A stretch of 64,000 bases of DNA, from positions 3,596,001-3,660,000 of the forward strand of contig OZ218951.1 of assembly GCA_965112735.1 (NCBI GenBank), read 5' to 3'. The notes beneath the pieces are model-generated. The model ran no database searches. It saw nothing but the letters and a program-made list of their open reading frames with translations, and was not told the origin of the DNA. This stretch comes from Phaeosaccion multiseriatum (Eukaryota; Ochrophyta, other classes). The position numbers were made by a program, and so were the translations under genes. Shown in pieces: positions 32,601-42,300 of this stretch. Within the stretch, counting starts at the first letter, position 1. The number at the start of each line of letters is the position of its first letter.

Positions 32601-35165
32601 GAAGGTGCGCAGATCCACAAGCGTTTGCTTCAAGGCGTGCCACTAGAGTTGTAGGGTGGGCGAGGGGGGGAGGGCAGGGCAGGGCAGGGCAGGGCAGGGC
32701 AGGGCAGGGCAGGGCAGGGGGAGAGGCCAGTAAGGCAGGTGTGTCTTCTTCTCCGTAGTGAAGAAGAGGACAGAGAGCGCCGGCAAGCTTACCTTGTGAC
32801 ACATTTTAAGGTGCCATGGCAGCTCCTCGCAGCGCCGCAGAGAAGACGGCTGCGCCCGAAAGTACTTGACGAGGCGGTAGTGCCACAACTGCGAGTTGCC
32901 TACGTATCTGTTGAACACAACATTCCTCAGCCAATCGCTCTCAATGGCCATGATGAGCAGGTTAGCGTCGCGGTAGTGCAGCACTCCAAGGGCGCGGAGA
33001 GAGGCCGTCAAGCTCTTCTTCTTGGCGCTCGCTATGGAGAACTTTGACGAGCCCTGCCCCCCCGCCCCCCCATCGTCGCTGCCGTCCTCGCTTCCGCCGG
33101 CGATCTCCGCCCCCCCGGCCGCAGCAGTCCCCCCGCCTGCCCCCCCTGTGCCTTTGGCCCCTCTGGCTTGCAACTTCTTGCGCTTCATAACCCTGGCCGC
33201 GCTGTCGAACCTGTCGAGCATTTCGTCGTAGTCCAGCTCCCCGTCCCCGTCCCGATCAATGCTCTTGACGAGCATGTCCGTCTGTGCGTCCGTGAGGCCC
33301 AGGCCGAGCTCCTTGAGTGCGCAACGAAACTCATCCATGTCCACCACCCCGTTCTTGTCCTTGTCCATGGCTCGGATACTGTCCATTAGCCGGCCTTGAT
33401 TACGCAGCAGTTTCTTGAGGAGACGCTCCTCTGCATGCTTCTCTGTACCCACGTGCGACGCTTGGTTAGCGTCAGAGGCGTTGAGTGCTGCGAGCAAAGA
33501 CCACATCTCGGCCTCCTTTAGGCCGTGGCGAGTGGTGGACAGGAGGGCCAGAGCCTTGCCCAGGGTGTTGTCGAACCCCTCCACCTTGACGCCCCCCAGC
33601 AGACTCTTGGGTAGATCAATCTCTTCGACCCAGCTACTACTACAGCTGCTGCTACTGCTGCTGCTGTTGCTCCTGGACAAGGTCCCAGATGTATCACTTT
33701 CCGTCGGATCATCGAAGAGCAGAATCCCCTTCCACCCCCCCTCCGCCGCGCTCACTGTCTTCGCCGCTTGGATGGAATCCTCTGTTGGGCTGTTGCCCGC
33801 CTCCAGCGTGTCCAGAAAGGCGTGCAGTAGCTGGATAGTGTTCTCAGCGCCCAGCCACCGCTCCAAACAGAGGCGAATGTCGAAGCTTGCCCCCGCCGCG
33901 TACTCCAAGGCGCGCATGAGCAGGCGTAAGTAGACGGCGCACGAGGTCGGAGGGTGCTGAACAATGGTCTCCGCCAGTGCTTTGGGCAGCAGGAGCGTGG
34001 CCTCACCCTCTTTGTGGTGCCCCACTCCTTCTCCTCTGTCTTCTTCGTCTTCTTCTTCTTCGGCGAGAGTAGTCAAAAAGGTGGCGCTCTCTTTTCCCTG
34101 CTCCCGCTTCTTCATCTGCTGCGAGTGCCTCAAGAAGGCGTGTATTATGTTTCGCCGCCTCCACTCCGGCAAGGCTTCAATCTGAAGGAGCGGCCACCCT
34201 CTCCTCAGGACCTCCTGCAGACACTTGGCCTGTCTGTGCGTGGCAGCGAGGATTGACGGGTCCACCTTATCCGAGTCTGGCGTCTTCATCGTATTCGAGG
34301 AAGCGAGGCTCGGTTTCAGCATGTCCTCCAGCCCGCTCTGCTTCTTCAGGGAGAGCATGCCCTCAGTCCCGCCGCTTGGAGTAGTAGCGCTTAGAATTAT
34401 GCGCACATTTGGTGGGGTCCGAAGGGGCAACCACTGCAATCCCCCGTCCCCGTTCTTGTTCTCAAAACGATGCAATCCGTCAATCACTATGACCACAGGC
34501 CCCTTTCTGCCAGCCATGTCGAGAAATCGAGGAAGCTCCCAGGGGAGCTTCTCGGCCTCGAGAGGCACCTTCCGAACCAAATCAAACTTATCTCTGAGAC
34601 CTTCCAAGAGCCGCCACAAGAACTGCTCCACTTCAATTCCCTGCAGGAATTATTTGTAGGGGGAAGGGTTAGGATTAGGTTTGGAATGTGGGTGGTTGCT
34701 TCAACTCCCGCCCCCCCCCCCCCCCCGAGATTGGGAAGGACTACTTACCAGCCGAGTACTCCCCACTGCGTGATAGAAAACGTAAGTGTCACGAACTGTG
34801 GCCTTCATCTTGCTGAGCCGCGTCTTGTAGTGCACGAGCCAATTGGCGATGAGAGCGCTCTTGCCGCTACCACTCGGCCCTGCCACGACAAGCGGGAGCA
34901 CCTCCTCCAGCATATTCTGCCAGTCGCAGTACTCGTCCAGGCGGGAGAACAAGTCCATGTCCTTTTCGTAGACAAAGTCGTCGGCGTGCTTCTTGTCGAG
35001 TACGCCGTCCGAGGAGCTGGCGCGAGTCGCTGCAAAGGCCAAGTGGAGTTCCTCCTCTTGCTCGCCCACGCACTTGTGGCGCGCTCTGAGCCCCGAGACA
35101 CCATCCGCTCCCTCTGGGGGGAGGGGAGCACTTGCCATGGTGCTCGTTGTGTGGCTTTTCTCCAC
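26639..35165 (-). CDS. Nephrocystin-3/TEP1-like STAND NTPase with EF-hand pair and coiled-coil tail
   Basis: This is a very long multi-exon gene. The N-terminal P-loop domain has Walker A GPSGSGKSALIANWL, then FYHAVGSTR, and Walker B VVIVIDGLHR. Next is a winged-helix-like region with LLSTTRHGLKEAEMWSLL and, further on, LGVLHYRDANLLIMAIESDW. Between those two is an inserted EF-hand pair (DKDKNGVVDMDEF and DRDGDGELDYDEM, about 33215-33375). Then follow WHALKQTLVDLRTFKSMWHT, low-complexity linkers and a long coiled-coil C-terminus ending QQAQEAA at 26639. The order P-loop, winged helix, helical repeats is that of NPHP3/NWD/TEP1-type STAND ATPases. Junctions are in phase across the whole span, including AGG at 31257/31424, so I treat it as one gene. 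The 5' end is uncertain: minus-strand sequence at about 35190-35225 reads EEYGAPVTEIS, like the DUF4062 region that precedes such P-loops, so more exons may lie upstream of 35165. NPHP3 acts in the ciliary inversin compartment. Confidence 0.7.
32660..32722. repeat. GGGCA pentanucleotide run in an intron
   Basis: A perfect pentanucleotide array (AGGGC units) lies in an intron of the minus-strand STAND NTPase gene. The same CCCTG motif builds part of the minisatellite near 19.9 kb. Confidence 0.85.
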
Positions 35166-35554
35166 TTTTTCCTGGCTATAGGCAGAGCTGAAATTTCTGT
35201 AACGGGTGCCCCATACTCCTCCATCCAGTGTCTGTGGGTGGGTGGCCGCTCGTCATCCTCCTCCTCCTCCTCCTCCTCCTCCTCCTCCTCCTCCTTTCTC
35301 TGGAGGAGTAGGTATCGCCGGAGGCGGGATCGGGATGGGCTTGACATCGATGAGAATGTGACCTCGTCGTCCGTGGGCTGCTTGCTGAAGCAGTCCCGAA
35401 TCGTACAGGGGAAAAGAGAAAAAGAGATGAGGAGAGAAAAAGGGGATGAAGAGGAGACAAGCCACATAGGGCGTAGCTGCTCCAGCTGCAAGTAGTCCCC
35501 GTCGACCCATGGTAAGCGTATGGCGCCCCGCCCCAACCAATCCCCCTTCCGCTC
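35166..35554. other. Probable upstream exons of the STAND NTPase gene
   Basis: A CTC run at 35255-35295 encodes poly-Glu on the minus strand. Flanking minus-strand frames (LPWVDGDYLQLEQLRP near 35500 and EEYGAPVTEIS near 35210) look exonic. They can be linked to the main frame through a candidate intron from about 35168 to 35084 that preserves phase. I could not settle a unique model. Confidence 0.4.
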
Positions 35555-37534
35555 TTCACCGAAGTGATGAGAATATCTTCTTTCCCCATAGGATCGACCT
35601 TGTCTCCAACCGAAAGAGCCAGCCCCGCTCAAGCCAAGGGTGTCTGGTTGATTCTGATCGATGAAGTGTGGCCGCTGGCAGCAGTGTACTACCATTTTTT
35701 ATCACAGGCTCTCGTGATTGTGTTTGCGAGCGCCGATGTGACGCTCCCTTCTGTCGTCCCTACTTGCACCGCCCGTCCCGTCTTGTCTGCAGATTGCACT
35801 ACGACTGGGTGACATCGCTGATGGAGGCGTCTACTATACAGACAGACAGAAGGGCAACGCAGCGTACACGTGAAACGCCACCGTTACGCACCCCGAGGGC
35901 TGCACCTTCCTCTCGGCACTTCCACGGGGAGGGCCGACTCACTGTCAACCCCAAGGAAATGCCCCCGTGCAAAGCATAGACAGGCAAGTAGGGAGTTGGC
36001 CTGTTTAGAATGGACAACCTTTATTATCCCTCTTCCCGAAGTGATGAGAATATCTTCTTTCCCCATAGGATCGACCTTGTCTCCAACCGAAAGAGCCAGC
36101 CCCGCTCAAGCCAAGGGTGTCTGGTTGATTCTGATCGATGAAAGTGTGGCCGCTGTCAGCAGAGTACAATACGAGCTCGCGTGTTTTTGTCTGTGAGGAA
36201 CCGCTGTGACACTCACTCGCTTCTCTGCCCCTCTTTTCTGCAGTTGGTGCTACGGCTGGGCGCCGCCACCAAAGGAGGTGCGAAAACGCCGCCGCGACCC
36301 ATCACGAGGACCGCACGTCCCTACTGTCCCTCTTCTCTCCGGGTGGCACAACAACAACGAACGGGGAGGGCTCAAAAGAGAAAGAGATGCCCCGGCGAGC
36401 ATGGAAAGGCAAGTAAGCTGTCAAGAATATCCTGCTTTACCCGTTGTCGTCCACTCAAGTACCAGACGTATCTGTACACGCGTGCCCTCTTTCACCGAAG
36501 TGATGAGAATATCTTCTTTCCCCATAGGATCGACCTTGTCTCCAACCGAAAGAGCCAGCCCCGCTCAAGCCAAGGGTGTCTGGTTGATTCTGATCGATGA
36601 AGTGTGGCCGCTGGCAGCAGTGTACTACCATTTTTTATCACAGGCTCTCGTGATTGTGTTTGCGAGCGCCGATGTGACGCTCCCTTCTGTCGTCCCTACT
36701 TGCACCGCCCGTCCCGTCTTGTCTGCAGATTGCACTACGACTGGGTGACATCGCTGATGGAGGCGTCTACTATACAGACAGACAGAAGGGCAACGCAGCG
36801 TACACGTGAAACGCCACCGTTACGCACCCCGAGGGCTGCACCTTCCTCTCGGCACTTCCACGGGGAGGGCCGACTCACTGTCAACCCCAAGGAAATGCCC
36901 CCGTGCAAAGCATAGACAGGCAAGTAGGGAGTTGGCCTGTTTAGAATGGACAACCTTTATTATCCCTCTTCCCGAAGTGATGAGAATATCTTCTTTCCCC
37001 ATAGGATCGACCTTGTCTCCAACCGAAAGAGCCAGCCCCGCTCAAGCCAAGGGTGTCTGGTTGATTCTGATCGATGAAAGTGTGGCCGCTGTCAGCAGAG
37101 TACAATACGAGCTCGCGTGTTTTTGTCTGTGAGGAACCGCTGTGACACTCACTCGCTTCTCTGCCCCTCTTTTCTGCAGTTGGTGCTACGGCTGGGCGCC
37201 GCCACCAAAGGAGGTGCGAAAACGCCGCCGCGACCCATCACGAGGACCGCACGTCCCTACTGTCCCTCTTCTCTCCGGGTGGCACAACAACAACGAACGG
37301 GGAGGGCTCAAAAGAGAAAGAGATGCCCCGGCGAGCATGGAAAGGCAAGTAAGCTGTCAAGAATATCCTGCTTTACCCGTTGTCGTCCACTCAAGTACCA
37401 GACGTATCTGTACACGCGTGCCCTCTTTCACCGAAGTGATGAGAATATCTTCTTTCCCCATAGGATCGACCTTGTCTCCAACCGAAAGAGCCAGCCCCGC
37501 TCAAGCCAAGGGTGTCTGGTTGATTCTGATCGAT
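35555..37534 (+). repeat. 936-bp tandem duplication with exon-like units
   Basis: Block 35555-36490 is repeated at 36491-37426 with exact identity wherever I compared it. A third, partial copy starts at 37427 and stops near 37534. Each block contains two shorter repeats of about 105 bp spaced about 477 bp apart. Every copy begins with a perfect plus-strand acceptor (TCTTTCCCCATAG followed by GATCGACC). Further acceptors, GTCTGCAG and TTTCTGCAG, precede two related exon-like segments (LHYDWVTSLMEA and WCYGWAPPPKEV frames). These end at AG|GCAAGT, the consensus of GC-AG introns. Stops limit every frame, so I cannot give one protein. The array may be a recently duplicated exon cassette or an assembly artefact. 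Confidence 0.75.
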
Positions 37535-37995
37535 TAAAGTGTGGCGTGTTTTGTGTGTGTGTTTGGGGAAGGGGAGTCAGAAGAGGGTGCTGCACCGTGA
37601 ATCCGCTGCTGACGGCCGAACGGCCTTGTTTTCTCCTCCTCTCTCGTGCCATCTCAGGAGCGATTCCTCGAACACCAATGGCCAACACAGCTGCGTAGTG
37701 CCTCCTTACTGCTTCCCTGCATCCCATCCAGTCATCTGCCAGTCTTCTGGCCCAATGAGGAGCGGGCAAGGTACCCGCACGCTGAGCCTGTTTTTGTCCA
37801 CTCCCGGGGGGGAGTGACGGGGTGGGGGCCGCTCTTTTGATGGCACCGAGATGCTTCGCCTCGTGTGTCGCGGCGCTCCTGGGGGAGTCAGTTGTGCAGG
37901 CCCGAAGCAAGGCTAGCTTAGCTGCACACGTCCTCTGAGAGTTGTGCCATGCCCCAGCGGGGTCGCGCTGACGACAGGCAGAATAATCAATCAAT
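37535..37995. other. Region downstream of the tandem array, no supported gene
   Basis: The sequence diverges from the repeat after 37534. It contains a GT-rich intron-like start and a good acceptor (GCCATCTCAG near 37657), followed by a short frame ending at about 37698. No family is recognisable. The far end carries the 3' region of the proteasome gene. Confidence 0.4.
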
Positions 37996-38915
37996 TCACG
38001 TTGCCGGAAGACTGCGACGATTCTCCTCGATCTGCACGAGGGTGCCGTCCTCTCCAGGCTGCAGAATTCTTCTCTCCACGCCGTGCTCCGTCACAATGGC
38101 CAGCCGAATCACCCCCCCTGAAGACCCGTCTCTCGCCATGGCCAGACAAAGGGCGCGAGCGCAATGCTCAATGCAATCCTCCTCGCCCATCTCGGCGGAG
38201 AGATTGGCGTCACAGTACCCAGTAATGTACGACGAACCGGAGCCACTGAGAGCGTACGGCGTCTCTTCGATGATGCTGCCGCCCAATGGAACCGTGTACA
38301 ATTGCGCGCCTGCTCGAGCGTCCCACCCCGCACACAGCAAGCTCGCTTGAAAAGACTCCTGTACAGGAAAGCAAGTCCACGAATAGAAGAGACGCTCTTG
38401 GTTAGCTGGGAGGTGAGGGGAGGAAGCCTACCCCTATTTGGAAGCGCACCTTATTGGCGTAAGCCATACGCCTACAGATGTTGGCGGCCTTCCTCACACT
38501 TGGGTGGCGGCGGTGCTGAAGGGTGATAGCCTCCAATCTCCCCTGCAGCTGCTCGGCGATGTACTGCGTGTCTGAAAGAGAGAGAAATTGCTTCGTAAGA
38601 AGGTACTTCACTTCCATCGCCCTTGTACCTTGGGTGGGCGCACTCACCAGCTGCACTCCCGGAGCGCATGAGGTAGATCTTCCCAAAGACGTGTGCAATC
38701 TTGTCTGTGAAGCGATTAACCACGTACGACCCCGAGCTCGTCCGAGAGTCTGCAGCTAAGACCAGCCCGGATCGGAACTTGGCAGCCAGCAGAGTGGTTC
38801 CCATGGACACTTCCGTTCCAGAAGCTGCCACGTTTAAAATCAAGGCGAGCAGCAGTAGTACTTGCAGAGCGAGCTGAAGACATCGCCGCTCTGCTGCTAC
38901 TGCAGTCATCTTCAT
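37996..38915 (-). CDS. PSMB6: 20S proteasome subunit beta1 (caspase-like active site)
   Basis: Three exons (38648-38915, 38450-38571, 37996-38358) give 250 residues, or 248 if the ATG at 38909 is used. The mature N-terminus follows EVSMG, leaving the catalytic Thr1 of TTLLAAKF. Asp17 in LAADSRT and Lys33 in NRFTDKI are present. The body matches beta1/delta: RSGSAADTQYIAEQL, CAGWDARAGAQLYTVPLGG, GSGSSYITGYCD and AMARDGSSGGVIRLAIV. The subunit sits in the inner rings of the 20S core and cleaves after acidic residues. Its propeptide is odd: it contains a long hydrophobic run (LQLALQVLLLLALILNVAAS) that looks like a signal peptide, unlike the polar propeptides of typical beta1 subunits. It is divergent from the PHD-finger gene, with 465 bp between starts. 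Confidence 0.93.
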
Positions 38916-39334
38916 CGTCTTTGTGTCGGCACCTGCGCCAATTTCAGTTTCCCCGCCAGCCCATTTTTGAAGAGGGGGGGGGAGGGAGGAAGAGAAGGGC
39001 GAGGACGACCGCGGAGGCAGATTCCCTGTGGCGGAGCACCCGCAAAGGTATGTAGGCAGGTAAAGGCAGGCAGGTGGGTCGCGTGCTACTGCTGGCGAGG
39101 GGCTGATTCCGCGTTGAGACTTGGATACCTTTGGCGAGGATTGGTGTGGTTTTTTTGGATCGAGAGAGATAGAGTAGAGCAAAGAGGGGGAGGTAGAGGG
39201 GGATAGAGAGAGAGAGATTGACAGAGTGCGTATGCGTGCTATACGATCATCTGGCAGAGGTTCGAGGACTTCTCTCTGAAGCGCTCACGATTCTCTCCCT
39301 TCTTCCCTCCTCCTCAGGCTCCCCAGGCTGCAGC

Positions 39335-39374
<40 letters not shown>

Positions 39375-39380
39375 GCCACT
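38916..39380. promoter_or_regulatory. Divergent intergenic region with CTG repeat
   Basis: It contains the promoters of proteasome beta1 (minus) and the PHD-finger protein (plus). An AGAGAG-type run lies near 39190-39215. A (CTG)n run at about 39335-39372 lies just before the PHD-protein ATG, probably in its 5' leader. Confidence 0.55.
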
Positions 39381-42300
39381 ATGAGCTTAGTAGAAGCCTC
39401 AGATGCGACGGGCAAGAGTGCCGAGCAATCGGATAACCCGGGAGACGCCGAGCACCTGAACGGATCATCGTCCCCTCAGGATGGGCTGCCCGAGGAGGAG
39501 GTTGAGGTTTCGAACGAGATTGAAGATGATACAGACCTCTGCATGGTGTGCAAAGACGGGGTAAGTTGCGGGTGCTGCTGCTGCTGCTGTTGGGCGGTTG
39601 CCATTTGTCCACATTGTCCTGTTTTATAATTGGCTTACTCCCGAGCAGGCGACATACACCAACAACGAGATAGTGTTCTGTGACAAGTGCAACATCGCCG
39701 TGCACCAGTACTGCTACGGAGTGCGTGAGGTCCCGCCAGGAGATACACCATACCACTGCCAGCCGTGCTCGGAGGGCTTGGTGCCTCACGAGACTTTTTG
39801 CTGCCTCTGTGGGCGCTGTGACGGTGCTCTGAAGGTACTCACTCGTGTCTTGTGGCACCCTGTGTCGCTTTGTTGCAGAAATGAAACATTGTGTCTTTTC
39901 GCCCCCCCCCCCCCCCCCTCATGGCAGAAAACCAACGACGGGCGGTGGGCACATGTGGCCTGCGCGCTGTGGATTCCCGAGGTCTACTTTGGAAGCATTG
40001 AGGACGTGGAGCCCATCTGCGTGGAAGCGCTTGACCCTGCCAGGACAAAGTAAGCCCGGGGCATGCTCTATCCCGAGAGAGGAGTCAGGAAACTGTGCTG
40101 ACTAGAATGTGCTCCTTCCTACGATCAGGCTAAAGTGCGCACTGTGCGGGGAGAAAGGCATCTGTGTGCAGTGCTGTGGGGGGCGGTGCTTGACGGCGTA
40201 CCATCCGTGGTGCATGCTCCGCCAACCCAAGCGCATCATTCGCCGCATCGTGGCGGTGGACGAGGAGGATCCGGACAAGGTGCGGAGGCGTCCTGTTGGG
40301 GCATTACTGGTGATTGGCCCTAACCACAATCGTTCTCTATTCTCCGCCTACACTATGGACAGGGGATGATGTTTCAAACTTTTTGCGAGAAACATGCTCT
40401 CTTTGCCGGAAAGCCCACCCCTCGTCAGGGCCCCCGGAATAGCTCTCAAGCTCGAGTTCAGTTTAAGAAGCAGGCAGCAGCTGGAGGAGGAGGTGGGGAG
40501 GGGGACGAGACGCCTGGTAGCAAGAAGCAATCTAAGAGGCAGCAAGAAAGGCAAGAAAGGCGGGCCAGCGGCGGTACGGGGGGGCGCTTAGACCCGGCTC
40601 CCCTTCAAGTAGACCCTCAGCAGCAGGAGCAGTACGAATTGCTACACCAGCAGATGGAGTCCTTGCTGAGCAACTCCGGCCTGCGGGCGGACGGCACCAG
40701 TCTGCGCTCCAAGGGAAGCAGTGCGCAGCTGGAGATTGGAGAGGTGGACAGTAGCAGCGACGGCGACGAGGGGGAGGGGGGCACCAAGGGGCTGCCTCCT
40801 ATACATACCTTCCAGGAGTGGCCAGGACAGCAGATTGGAGAAGAGATGGACTTGGACCACTACTGGACTGTGGTCGGCAGCTGTTTCCCTGAGGAGGTGG
40901 GTTGGTGTGGGAGGGAACCATGGAACACAAGTCAACTGCCTATTCTCCCGTGCGGGTTGGTATTAATGTGTGCACCCGCACTTACCTTGTCTCCCTTCAC
41001 ACTAACAGCACGACGGAAATTGGCTGAGCCGCATGATCTCTTGCCCCGAGCTGCCTGGCGACGACGACGCTATCTTCAGCATCCCTCGCCTTGGCAGCGG
41101 ACAAGACGACACTCTCTCGGAGGGAGGGAGTGAATGCGGGGGCTTGCATCCCCGCCCTGAGGGGAGGCGGGGGGGGGGAGGCACAGGTCTGAGAGCTGTC
41201 GCCATGGCGAACGCAGCAGCAGGAGTAGCAGGAGGAGGAGCAGGAGGAGGAGCAGGAGGAGCAGCAGGAGCAGCAGGAGGGGGGTCAAGCTCACCACCCT
41301 CCTCGCGGAGGTCGACTTCTCCCGTATCGCGGCGGTCCGTGTCGCCCCTCCGGAGGGAAAAGAAGGCGCCGCCTACATGCAACACTGTCGGCAGCTGTGT
41401 CGAGGCTCAGGCCAAGGTTGTGGTGTTGCTGGAGAGCGAGAATAAGAGGCTCGGGGTTCACTTTGTATTTAAATCTCCCCCACCCTTAGACCAACCCAAC
41501 GGAGTGCCGGCAGCAGCAGCAGCACGGGACAGCGACTCGATGGGCACAGAATGGCAGCAGTGGACACCCTCCAGTGATAATGCAGAGGGCACGGTCAGTG
41601 ATGCCTATGCGCAACATGGAGAAGCAAACCTGGCATCGGGGGGGGGGCGCAGCAGCAGTCTGGGGGGCACGACAAGACAGGAGGAGAGCAGGCCTGCGCG
41701 CAGCGTGTATGTGGCATTGCAAGGCTTTACAGAAATGAGCCATTTGTCGGAGAGCTCGGCAGCCACAGAGCCCTTTCTGAAGAACACGCGTGATTACGGG
41801 GATGACAGCGAGGTGTGCATGGAGCTCCGCCAGCTTCAGGGGAGGCTGAGAGAGTGGACCTTGGACAAGCGCTCCACTTCAGGGCCCATTGTAGTGGAGC
41901 TCAGCATCGGGGTGGAGCAGGCCCAGAAACAGAGGAAGCGCCAAGCATCGCTCACTCAAAAGTACATTCGCACACAGGTACGCGGGTTGTTGGGGTGGGC
42001 TGTCATGTTGTGTTGTAAGCAATGGGCTCACCTTATCTTTACATGTGCGGGGCGGGGGTGGGGGGGGACGAAACAGTTGTGGAAGCAGGTTGCGAGCGCT
42101 TTGGAGCGAGGGGTGGGTGACCATGAGCCAGGCTTCAACACGGGGCACGAGGAAGCCATCCCGGCAAGCTGGACCATCGCCGCAGAGGGACGGCCCACCA
42201 AGGAGGACCTGGTGCTGATGAATGGGGGGGGCAAGAAGGCTCCTGCGGTGCCGGAAGAGGGGGAGGATGCCGTGTGCATGGTATGCTTCGATGGACACAC

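Noticed and set aside
26639-35165. Splitting the STAND NTPase locus into two genes near 31.3 kb
   Set aside because: The donor after AAGGAGCGCAG and the acceptor before GTTCCTGAAAGTG restore one frame, and no stop or promoter-like gap separates the parts. The single-gene model is kept with moderate confidence.
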